This document shows positions 56,101 through 64,000 of a stretch of DNA of 64,000 bases, piece by piece. The notes below the pieces were generated by a model, which saw only the letters and a list, made by a program, of their open reading frames with translations, did no database searches and was not told the DNA's origin. The first letter of the stretch is position 1; every line of letters starts with the position of its first letter. The stretch covers positions 19,275,001-19,339,000 of the forward strand of contig NC_079875.1 of the NCBI RefSeq assembly GCF_029227915.1, written 5' to 3'. The translations under genes were made by a program, and so were the position numbers. This DNA is from Hydractinia symbiolongicarpus (lineage: Eukaryota; Cnidaria; Hydrozoa; Anthoathecata; Hydractiniidae).

Positions 56101-59100
56101 TATTGTAGAAAATTTCTAACTGTATTATAAAATGTATTTAATGATATTATACATGTGTATCCTGGCCTTAAGAATGTTTGAATTTCCATTATAATCGTTC
56201 TTAATATTTCGAAAAATCTCAGTCTCAATGTTCTTAAAAACGATGTCCTTATGTATTTATGCTTATATAATATATAAAATCTTGAAAATTAATCTTGTAG
56301 AATTGTTTAAATCGTTTATTCACAGAAAATTATCTATATGGAAGTCTTCGATAGTGTTGATTTGTGAAAATAAAAAAATTTAAAAAATTCTTTCTAGGCA
56401 GTATGTCAAGGAGCATTTTTTAAATTGCTTTGTGACGTGATATTTCTAAGAAAAAATGTTTTTGACTGGACAAAGTCACTAAAAATTTTCTTTCGCCTGA
56501 AAAAATATAGGATGGTAACTTCCTTAATACAAAATTTAAGAATTAGGATATCATCCCTTTGTCAATGTTATTTTAGAATGTTGATTAATTTTTTTTAGCA
56601 AGTACAATCTGCGAATTCAGTCGGTGTGTTGATCTTGCAAGCTTTGGCTATATTTTTATCTTGGGTATAATGTCTTTTACAGATTATATTGTATTACTAT
56701 TATTGCTATCATAGACTTGCAACTCCAACAAAAAATTTGGAATTTTCCCCTGACGGTCATTACTTCGCAAGTGCTGGTCAAAAAGACTGCATGGTAAAAA
56801 TTTGGTTCAGAGCACCGCGAGGTGAGAGTTGTATTGTGTGCTTTATTGGCGGTAGAAGGTCTTCGTGCATTGTGTGCACAGTGAAAAATGTGCACGCAAT
56901 GTCTTGCATATCTTTCAATATTAAATTTTGGATAATTTAAAATTTAATTAAAAACGAAGTTCGCTCCAATGATCAACCTATTTTATCGCAACATTTGTGA
57001 CATAGCATTAGTAAAAGTTAAATGTACAACGCCAAAATTGAGATCTTGTTGTAATTGTATGATATATTAATATTCAATGAATTGAACTGTTAGTAGTTCT
57101 TAGTTCTCAATAATTTTTCTTCTTTGTTGTAGTTGAATTTGATCTTGTCAGTCCTTCCACAGACAGTCCTCAAAATGTAGAAGCCTACAATTTTATTTAC
57201 ATTTTGCATCCAACTACCGTTCAAAGCTTTTCTTGGAGGAAAACAAGCAAACACATGCCCCTGTAAGGATTCTTGAATGTATTAAAAAAATATTTGTTAT
57301 CATTTGAATATCACAGACATGTATGTATATATTGAATACCAACCCATGTTTACAATGCCTTTTTTACAGTAATTTTCTGCATCAACTATTTGAAAATTTG
57401 TTGACGTACAATGCAATAAATTCTTGTTTTGGACAAATTAACCTTTTAGCCACCAGGAAAACATATTTGATCATGTTTTTAAAACAGTATTTCAACTATT
57501 TGCCTGACGGATGTCATTATTATATTATATGTCCATGGTTGCTGAGCAAAGTTTTGTTATGTTCACTTTGATTGCAGCGTAGACAATATCATGGATGTAC
57601 ATATACATCTGTGACATTCATGTAAACAACATTCATGTAAGATAAATCTTACATTTAAAATGGCTTAGTATTCAAATGGTTAAATGGGTTAAATCCAAAC
57701 ATAGCAGTTTTCATTGTACTTGTATTTTAATATTAGACAAACCCTTGATGGCTCCTTCTATTTTAAGACTTATACCATTTTTCTTTTTTTAATTTTCTTT
57801 ACGGCATTCTAAACTTGTATTTTCTTTTAGTTGTTCTGTACCAAATGTTTTGTTGACGTGTTGTGCAGATAATGTTTGTCGCATTTGGTCAGAAACAGTG
57901 AAATATAAGCCATCTCATCATGATAAGCAACAACAGTCTGCCACAACGAAATCACGCACTGAGTCAGACATAAAACACAAAACAGATGGTCAGGTTAAAG
58001 CTGAGGAAAAACTCAACATTTTACAGCGATATCATTTAGTTAGCATGTTTCATTTCCACTTGGCTGCAGTTATAAATCCTAGCTCAGACATTGCGCTTTT
58101 GTCTATGATTCCTACATCTTCGATTTTTGGAAGAAGCTTTCAGTTACAGTGGTTAAACAACAAGGAAGTGCAACTGACAACGGCCGTGGAGGCTATTTAT
58201 GCATCCCTTCGTAAAATTACTGCAAACAATTCAACTGATGATGTGACTAATGAAACAGATCCATTTTTGCATGTTGATGAATTAGATGGTGAAATAGGAT
58301 ACAACGAAGAAGTAGACGACAACAATGAAAAAACTTTAGATAGAACATTTGATGAAGGTATTGTATTCCACATCATATTAATTTAAACGAACTCTAACCA
58401 CAGAGTGCAAAGGGTAGTGTAGAATTCCAAAATAAGTAACATAAAAAGAAATTAAATGTGCATTCCACTCTCCGAGTTGAACAGTTTTGGAGTCTAGTTT
58501 TTATATAAGACATTTTAGCTTAAGTCCTGACAACTGTTACTTACTTCTTTTGCAGCAACAATGATTGATTGATACAAGAATATGCTTTATAAGGGGACAT
58601 GTTATATCTGAAGTTTGCATTTCAAATGGGGGTTATTTGATTTGTACGTAGCTCTATCTTATCCAAAATATATTTTATTTCATCAAGACAATCCTGTCTT
58701 GCTTATTTTATTATGTAGCATGAAGTTGTGACATAATATGTCTGGGTAGTTAAGACTGGCTGCTCTGTTGAGTCATGTAATGGCAGCTTTAAATGTAAAT
58801 AATTAAAACAGATTAATATTGTTTTAACCTATGCTAGGGCCACTAAACATGGCTAGTCCTTATTATTAAGAAAGATATTGCTATTGGCTATTAGCTATTG
58901 GCTATTGTCAAACTCGCTTAAAAAACACCTTAAATGTGCAAGTAACATATTCAGTATTATCTGGATTTAGGTGATTAAAACAAGAAAATTAAAACACACT
59001 ATGAAAATTCTGCTTTATTTTCAATAGTAAAATTTAATTCATCCTTCCTTTTCAAATACAGGTAACTTTATCTCATTTTATTTGATTTCAGAGGATGCTG

Positions 59101-62100
59101 ATGCAGCAAAAGCGATTAATACAAAACCTGAGCCTTCCCAATCTTTATCTATGACTGCTGTTCTTGAGGAGAAAAAAGAGGAAGCATCTAAGCATACAAG
59201 TCAGTTTGCAGGTAGAGGACAGATAAACAACCTACTGCATGATTGGTGTTCTTCAAGCGATACTCTGTACTGCATTCACCCTGCTGATGGTTCACTTTTA
59301 ATTTGGGTGATTGATTACTTGGATGATTTCACTAGCGCATACTATAGGCAGGTTCAAGTTAGCTTCGCATCAAGGATTCCAGCAACTTTTTCAAAAGCTG
59401 ATGCAAGCTCTTTGTGTTGGACACACACATATCATTACACGCAATCTGTTCTCAGCACAATGTATCCCCTGGCTGGTCTTAGCGATTCAATTTCAAGGAG
59501 TAAAAGTTCTGATGGTATGAAAAATAATCTGTTTTCCAGCAACAGAAATGTAAAGAGTGAGCTATCTGTCCTGCAAGTATCGTATTTAGTTTCAGCACAT
59601 GCCAATGGTAGTTTGAATTTATGGTTAGTTACATTTTCAGACAGTGGTTCGTTTACTGGTATAGCCAGCATAACTCATATTACAAGAAGTTGCGGCCCCC
59701 GCTTTGAAACAACTCAAATTGTAAGTCATCCAATCCTACCACTAATAATTGGGACATCTCAGCAAACCCATGGCTCAGATTCTCAAAGTGTTGCAAATAT
59801 TCAATCTGAGTTGATTCTCTGGCATGCTAGTCATGTCAGTCCTCTATCAGAATTTAAAGGCATAACTGAAATGGCACGCATATCATCACCAAACCCTTCC
59901 CAGTTTATTTCCATATCCTGGGTTCCTGTTTTATACCATCATTCCTTATTGTCCATAGCCAGTGACTCGGTAGAACTTTTACCAGATGCACCTTGTGCGT
60001 GTTTTGTAGCTGCTTCAGAATGTGGCTTAGAGTTGTATCAAATATTATTGGATGCAAAAAGTTTGCTGTCGAATCTTTCTGTTCAAAGAATTACTCCTCT
60101 TCAAAATGATGTGCAATCACTTTCTGAATATATAAACAGTGAACAATCAGGTTCTCATTCAGCGTGTATCATGAAACTATGCATGCTGGAAGAGTCTGAA
60201 CATCTTAAGAACATCAAGTTCTTACATGTTTACAACAAGAAATCGTTGCTGAACAAAAATATAAGTGGCCAAAATGGGCACACCACCAATAGTCACCTAC
60301 ATGAAGGTGGGTCGTTTTATATCGTTGTAATAAATGAAGAGATTGGAGAGCAACGTTTGTATGTTTGGTGCATTAATGTAACCTTTGATGGAAGGTTTAG
60401 TGTAAATGCCAATATTCAAAGTCCGAAATCAGTAAACAGTGACACTTCCATAACTTCACCAATGTCACCAAAACCATTAGTGGTTAGTCATTGTTTACAG
60501 CAAAAGTTTATGTATGATGAACGGTTATGTGATTTGTTAGTATCTAAATTTGCCTCTTCTGCTGATATACATTGTTCGACTAATTTAAACTCTTCCTGTC
60601 CTGTGCAGTACAATTTTGTCGGTACTATGCCTGATGGTCATATAAGATTTTGGGATCTGACTCTTACTAGAGACGAAGACATTATGGTTAGGGAGTTTAG
60701 TGGAATGAAAAATGAAGACGTTGTTTTCTCAGGGGAAATAATGTGCATTGCATGTGCAGGAGCGAATCGTTTTGGTTGTATTACTAAAGCCAAAGGTGAC
60801 ACTGGGAAATCAATTTATCATCTTCACATCAAAGAATGTGAATCTTCAGGTGAACTTGTCTGGAACACTGAAGCTACTGTTTTAGTATCAGAAGATTGTT
60901 CTGATAATTTTGAACACACAGTACAGTTGTCATGGTTATCTATGGGAAATGGTTCTTACCTCATATCAGTGGCACTTAGCAATGCTGTGTTTATATACAG
61001 TAAAAAACGTGTGCAAAGTTCTGGAAAATATACATGTCAGTGGGAAATATTGAAGAAAATTGAAGTAAACAGTGGAAAAAGCATGCTTAGGTTGACAATT
61101 ACCTCATGGACAAGTGGTGGTTTTTTTCTAATAGGAGTTGAAAATGAGGTCCAAGTGTACTCACAATGGGATAATAATTGTGAAGTGAAATTTAAAAGGA
61201 CACCATCGACCAGTGTGCTAAGTGAAATGGAAAACGTAGGTGGATTTGTATTCTGTTGTCTTTTAAACACAGTCTTCGCAACATGAAAAGAAAAGTTAAA
61301 CTTCACTATTTAATGCAACTTTTCATTTTTTTATTACGCTATTACTTCTTTTCCTTTAGGCTGATGCTGGGGTTATTTTAACTCAGAACTCATTTACGGT
61401 TGCCTGCAATGGAATGAAAAACCTGCCACAGTACCACCCACATCACCTGCTTGAACTTTTAAACTTGGGCAAAATGAGGAGAGTGAGAGCCATATTAAGA
61501 CATCTGGTGAGATTTTATTGCTTTAATAGACTTTTCATATCTGTGTTTACAAAGTATGTGCACAGTTATTTTAAAAATACAACTGATACATTCCCTAATG
61601 ACTACATAATTAAGCTATAAATACACTAATTAAATAAATGAAGTGAAGCCTTCTTGATCTCCAGAATATAATTAGGTGGCCTTTGACGTCAGAACAGTAA
61701 AGCTGTTTAAATCTCCATAATGTGACGTCAATAACAAATGTGTGTTGACTGTTGAGTGCTGGTGACCAGAAACTCTTTTACCTGTAAGGTGTGAAATCCC
61801 TAGGTGTTCACAAGATCCAACTTTCAAATATCGTAAAGTCTTACCTACATAAGTGTCATTGCAGCCACTACACAAAAAATTTTATGTTACACCTGTAAAA
61901 AGAGATCCTGGGAGACTATCCTTGGTTATGGTTACAATAATGGATATGGAAATAGATCTATTGTTTGCAATTATTTACAGAGTTATTGTAGATTCAGAGC
62001 TTTTATCACATTTTTTGTGACTTAAAAATACAGTTGCATTTCATGATTTTCTGTGCCCTGTCAAGTTTATCAGCATGTCTTTATTTGAACAGTCAGCTTT

Positions 62101-63455
62101 TCTATTTGCAGCTATTCTTAAGAATAGAAATAAGCTGTTTTAAAACTATAAAAGTGTATAACATGCCTAAGAAACTTCTTTGGGTATATCTTAGGTTCGT
62201 TGTGTAGCTGGTATTACAGCGGCCGATGCAGCAGCCGAATCAGGTGATGTTATAGCCCAACAGCAATCTCGAACGCGTGCAAGAACACTTACCAAAACCC
62301 ATAGCAACTTATCCGAATATTCTGCAAGTCCAACAGAGGTATACTTCGAAGAAATTAACGATTCAGGTAAAAGTCAATACTATCTGCAACAAAAAATGTT
62401 TATCCTTTGAACTTTTACAGCAGAATTTCCTTTCATAGATTTAGTTATTTATATTTATTTTTCGTGATTTACAGGGCCTGACATAGATGTAGTTCCTCCA
62501 TTAAAACTAACAACATTACTTGCAGCTGATAAAGATGAAAGTGGAATAAAGTACAGTGAACTTAGTCAAGGTATCAACTCATTTCTTGATCACAACTTTT
62601 TCCAGATTTAAAAGTGAAAATTTACATATTTTTTTTCGTATCCATGAGCACTTATGCTAAAGATATTTTTACAGTATTCCTAGAAATAAAATTTCAGCTT
62701 AATTTTTTTGTCCAAGTTGTTTCTCTTATCAAAGAATGGTTTAAATACTTGTAGAAGAATATAGTTTTGTTCAAAATGTGTTCAAAACTTCATGTTTATA
62801 AAATATAATGTTATATACCTTTTACATTAGAAAATGCTGCTAATGATAAAGCTACAGGAATGGCGAATAGTGCTGTTTACTATGGCCTTGCTCAAGCACA
62901 CTTGTTGACAGCCAATCTGTCTAGAAAAGAACTGCCTGGCTTGACAAGTCAAGAACAGATGTACCTGTTAACACTATCTGATACGATTGCTTCTACAAAG
63001 TTCGAGTTAGAAAGAACTGTGGATGACACAGATGTGAGGCCTAAATTTTCCCAGCAAGAAAGTTTAGGTAAGAGTAACAGAAATGCTTCTTTACTCTGAC
63101 AAAAGCTTTGGGAGATCGAAATAAATGAGAATCCACATTATATAGCTATGTGATGTGCATTGTAAATTAAGTTGTAATGTGTCAAATTACCATTACATTA
63201 GGTATATCTAAGAGAATTGTTTCACAAGCCACAATGTAAATCTTTTGTTACAATTTTTTTTGTTTTTTAGACACAGGGTTTTCCGCACTAAGTGGTGGCG
63301 GAGGTGGTTATGCGACTACAGGTGCCACTGGTGTTGGTTCTTTTGGTAGTGAATTGATAGATGATTGTGGCTTGCGATTTTTGCTGTCTGTTCGACACCA
63401 TATGGCATTAATGAAATCGCTTTCACAAAGATTACAAGCTGCAATGAAGGAAAAG
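38158..63455 (+). CDS. DMXL: DmX-like protein / rabconnectin-3 alpha, 5' part (continues past window)
   Basis: WD-repeat scaffold related to yeast Rav1; with WDR7 it promotes V-ATPase assembly on endosomes and synaptic vesicles. Fourteen exons with matching phases: 38158-38250, 43234-43362, 48412-48480, 52073-52151, 52241-52358, 56715-56821, 57133-57262, 57831-58357, 59092-61235, 61360-61506, 62195-62366, 62475-62570, 62831-63067, 63271-63455; 1411 codons so far. The start MRLHQVLTGAANVADDS and later segments LEFSPDGHYFASAGQKDCMV (WD repeat), FSWRKTSKHMP, VLLTCCADNVCRIWSE, HPADGSLLIWVIDYLDDF, RQVQVSFASRIPATF and LPQYHPHHLLELLNLGKMRR match the DMXL family in order. The last exons enter the Rav1-type C-terminal region. 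Vertebrates have DMXL1 and DMXL2; which is closer cannot be told. Introns carry many transposon pieces. Confidence 0.93.
38251..39479 (+). other. DMXL intron 1, left part
   Basis: No gene. Holds a GATA microsatellite at about 38839-38862 and otherwise AT-rich sequence. Confidence 0.5.
39480..40330 (+). repeat. second copy of the Helitron-like unit 2 interior
   Basis: From ATGTTCTAAAATG (about 39550) to GCGCTCCA (about 40290), this matches 17690-18730 in the same orientation with shared landmarks AAGATAAATATATTGTCACG, CAGTTTTAGGATTTTTGGCT and GAAGGCTAGCTAGCTA, but is shorter through several gaps. The 3' end CGCCGGGTCACTCTCCCG corresponds to the hairpin region of unit 2. Lies in DMXL intron 1. 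Confidence 0.75.
40364..40603. mobile_element. MITE with about 50-bp inverted ends
   Basis: GGGGCTGATTACATGGAGAA at the left end is matched inverted at the right end (to 40603) with a few substitutions, and the similarity extends over about 50 bases (AAATTTCAACTTGGG against its inverted partner). 240 bp, no coding. A clean target duplication was not found. Confidence 0.6.
41406..42519. mobile_element. TIR element enclosing a minisatellite
   Basis: CTCAAAATGTTTGTATGT at 41406-41423 is perfectly inverted at 42502-42519, and further inward both sides share CGAACTTCG/CGAAGTTCG and GTTTGTATCAT-rich sequence. The centre (about 41690-42160) is a 54-bp tandem repeat. No gene. Lies in DMXL intron 1. 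Confidence 0.55.
41690..42160 (+). repeat. degenerate 54-bp minisatellite
   Basis: Eight to nine units of the form GATCGTAGAAA, AAAAGATCGCCGTAGATCG, TTTAAAA and TCATGAAAACGG, each about 54 bp, with point differences and one shortened unit near 41810-41830. Confidence 0.75.
42520..43233 (+). other. DMXL intron 1, right part
   Basis: AT-rich with no gene or recognisable repeat; ends in a normal acceptor TTTTGACAG before exon 2. Confidence 0.4.
43900..46146 (-). mobile_element. LINE copy B, 5'-truncated with internal deletion
   Basis: Inverted relative to copy A and opposite to DMXL, in intron 2. The 3' end is at about 43900 and the reverse transcriptase at 44507-45610 is open in large pieces (MLYADD region at about 44770; FVDLEKAFDRVPHKVIWW intact). 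The endonuclease part is mostly missing: sequence matching copy A at about 25843 is joined directly to sequence matching copy A at about 25478, a deletion of about 365 bases, near 46060. The copy ends near 46146. Confidence 0.75.
46724..47914. mobile_element. non-autonomous TIR element
   Basis: GACTGTCCAG then TTTGATAACAAACA and TTAGCGT at the left (46724-46760) are inverted at the right (47879-47914), about 36 bases with few differences. Subterminal regions on both sides are full of AACGTTA and AGCGTTA/TAACGCT palindromes. The interior holds a copy of the dispersed repeat (47112-47304). Flanking ATATTTCT and ACATTTAT could be a decayed 8-bp duplication. In DMXL intron 2. Confidence 0.65.
48740..50570 (+). 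pseudogene. Pao/BEL-type retrotransposon pol remnant (RNase H and integrase)
   Basis: In sense orientation in DMXL intron 3. Broken frames in the right order: DLIKFDMELNCTKKFLGRK (end of reverse transcriptase, about 48800), SAIYACYLKKDGSFSCQLI and IFAHSKKISTQPRAEI (RNase H, about 49160-49250), HSGIETVHRCLMKQVYI (integrase zinc-binding part, about 50150-50205), GHPKTFLPDKGSQLVSGS and FETCPVEGHF (integrase core, about 50420-50550). Many stops and shifts. No long terminal repeats seen. The assignment rests on motif order and general resemblance. Confidence 0.55.
50571..52072 (+). other. DMXL intron 3, right part
   Basis: AT-rich. Two related stretches near 51183-51300 and 51345-51440 (both with CAATGxGCA, TTGTTTTAGTTGTTxxCT or equivalent, GAAxC-TTGATCAA) suggest an old duplication. 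No gene. Confidence 0.35.
52359..53790 (+). other. DMXL intron 5, left part
   Basis: No gene or clear repeat; AT-rich, with several short TATAGCTATAGC runs near 52770-52790 and 53525-53540. Confidence 0.35.
53795..54540. repeat. cluster of short AAATACG/CGTATTT inverted motifs
   Basis: Dozens of copies of CGTATTTxTAAAAATACG-like pieces in both orientations at 53795-53930 and 54255-54540. Between them, at 53970-54152, are three tandem units of about 53 bp containing AACATCCCTGCGAAGCTTCAAA. The two flanks are inverted relative to each other in part, so the whole may be one foldback element. Confidence 0.6.
54645..55945 (+). mobile_element. LINE copy C, 5'-truncated
   Basis: Starts within the reverse transcriptase (TTAGGAAAGAGAAAGAATC) and runs to the shared 3' end with a GATAATGATGA tail. 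Same orientation as DMXL, in intron 5. The longest open stretch (54882-55586) covers the YADD-containing part, the full PHD-like finger and the C-terminal domain start. A TGA after MRMVS and an indel near 55610 break the end. Confidence 0.8.
55946..56714 (+). other. DMXL intron 5, right part
   Basis: AT-rich, with no gene or recognised repeat. Confidence 0.35.
57831..58357 (+). CDS. DMXL: DMXL exon 8
   Basis: 527 bases, phases 2 in and 1 out (acceptor TTTTAG, donor GAAG/GTATTG). Begins with the conserved CSVPNVLLTCCADNVCRIW unit of the first propeller, passes through a Lys/Gln-rich insertion, then MFHFHLAAVINPSSDIALL and LQWLNNKEVQL, and ends acidic. The acidic linker leads to exon 9. Confidence 0.88.
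58358..59091 (+). other. DMXL intron 8
   Basis: No gene. Contains a short tandem CTATTGGCTATTAG run at about 58881-58908. Confidence 0.4.
59092..61235 (+). CDS. DMXL: DMXL exon 9, the large exon
   Basis: 2144 bases in one exon, phase 1 in and phase 0 out (acceptor TTTCAG/AGGATGCTG, donor GAAAAC/GTAGGT). Encodes the second beta-propeller region with clear WD-type units (SSDTLYCIHPADGSLLIWV, YLVSAHANGSLNLWLV, VGTMPDGHIRFWDL, GSYLISVALSNAVFIY). The frame stays open beyond the donor to 61286, but the next exon joins in phase at GTAGGT, so the extra residues are intronic. Confidence 0.9.
61672..61890 (-). pseudogene. GIY-YIG endonuclease fragment of a Penelope-like element
   Basis: Antisense in DMXL intron 10. 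The frame reads CSGCNDTYVGKTLRYLKVG, then CEHLGISHLTGKR and HLLLTSHYGDLNSFTVL. The Cys-x2-Cys, Tyr-Val-Gly-Lys-Thr and EHL-S-TGK signs fit the GIY-YIG domain with the CCHH-type insert of Penelope-like retroelements. No reverse transcriptase is adjacent. Confidence 0.5.
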
Positions 63456-64000
63456 GTATAATATGGTCTAAATGCCCAAAAGTAGTCTTTAATGCAAGTG
63501 ATAATAACGCAAAATATTTACCTGAAGAAAATTATAACCAATGTGATCAGCTCATTTTTATCTTGGTATCAATAATTATGTCAATTTCTTGCGCATGTGT
63601 ATTGAGAATAGTGTTCCTTACAAGTGTTAAAAACTACTTAAAAGTTTCCTTGCTGGTCTGCTTCTCCAAAACAAACTTTTTCAATTTCTGATCAACTAAA
63701 ACATTTTCAATTGGGTTCAAGTCTAGACTACGTGTTGCTGTGTGTAGCACTGTTGCTCCCTGGTGCTCCATTTCGCCCCAGTTTTTGACTGAATCTCCAT
63801 CTCCTCGCGCCTGAGGGAACAAAATTTAGAAATAAATAAATGAATAAACGAAAAAAGCTTTTTTTTCAAGAAAAAACATTTTTTATATTAAAATATATAA
63901 ATAATACGAAAACACTTTCTTTTTTTAAGTTAAAAAAATCTTCCTTTTTTGAAAATCTTTTTTTTTTCTGTGGCACCTGAATATCGAATCAATCAATCAT
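63456..64000 (+). other. DMXL intron 14 start
   Basis: Follows donor AAAAG/GTATAA at 63455. Contains a mariner-type transposase fragment on the other strand, then A/T homopolymer runs to the edge. Confidence 0.5.
63634..63822 (-). pseudogene. Tc1/mariner transposase C-terminal fragment
   Basis: The frame contains GATVLHTATRSLDLNPIENV, which holds the SxDLNPIEN signature of the DDE/DDD domain of Tc1/mariner transposases, then KLKKFVLEKQTSKE. Only this end is present; no inverted repeats were recognised. Confidence 0.55.

Noticed and set aside
61236..61286. Extension of the large DMXL frame to a stop at 61286
   Set aside because: A GTAGGT donor at 61236 joins exon 10 in phase, and exon 10 continues the family sequence.
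1..64000. tRNA, rRNA or other structured RNA genes
   Set aside because: I found no cloverleaf-like A/B box pair or rRNA segment by eye; a covariance-model scan would be needed to exclude small ones.

Overview
The window is AT-rich animal nuclear DNA. It holds two spliced host genes, a decayed virus-like element at the left edge, and many transposon remains. The kind of elements present (a virus-like element rich in small membrane proteins, CR1-type and PHD-finger LINEs, short Helitrons, Pao, Penelope and Harbinger pieces) and the AT-rich introns suggest a cnidarian, perhaps a hydrozoan. That assignment is inference.

Region 1 (1 to about 15.9 kb): a degraded Polinton/Maverick-like (adintovirus-like) element whose left end lies outside the window. 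It is visibly more GC-rich than the rest. It carries a candidate double-jelly-roll major capsid protein (4070-5353), a packaging ATPase (8243-8908), a family B DNA polymerase read leftwards (15809-11571), a Bro-N protein, a Fic-domain protein, a zinc-knuckle repeat protein and several small membrane or coiled-coil proteins. The polymerase has four frameshifts and one nonsense codon, and four other genes are also broken, while the capsid, ATPase and Fic frames are open. Two shared signals recur: an AATAAA-like stretch just before many start codons, and perfect stem-loops just after many stop codons. I see no maturation protease and no complete integrase.

Region 2 (16-33 kb): nested transposons. 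Short Helitron-like units lie head to tail (16989-17182, 17183-18783, 18784 on), and a CR1-type LINE (about 18798-22791) sits inside the third. A terminal-inverted-repeat element (24465-28348) contains a LINE with a PHD-type finger (about 24640-28110). A PIF/Harbinger element (29721-31305) has 42-bp perfect ends and a TTA target duplication.

Region 3 (33.2-37.8 kb, minus strand): the complete gene for the TFIIA alpha/beta precursor (GTF2A1), ten coding exons, 359 codons, with two Taspase-type cleavage motifs.

Region 4 (38.2-64 kb, plus strand): the 5' part of a DMXL/rabconnectin-3-alpha gene. Fourteen exons with consistent phases encode 1411 codons, and the gene runs off the right edge. It is divergent from GTF2A1, with 400 bp between the two start codons. 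Its introns carry a Helitron copy, a MITE, a TIR element with an internal minisatellite, LINE copies, a Pao remnant, and Penelope and mariner fragments.

Working logic: the two host genes are housekeeping genes (general transcription; V-ATPase assembly and endosome or synaptic vesicle acidification). Everything else is mobile or virus-derived and shows layered insertion and decay.
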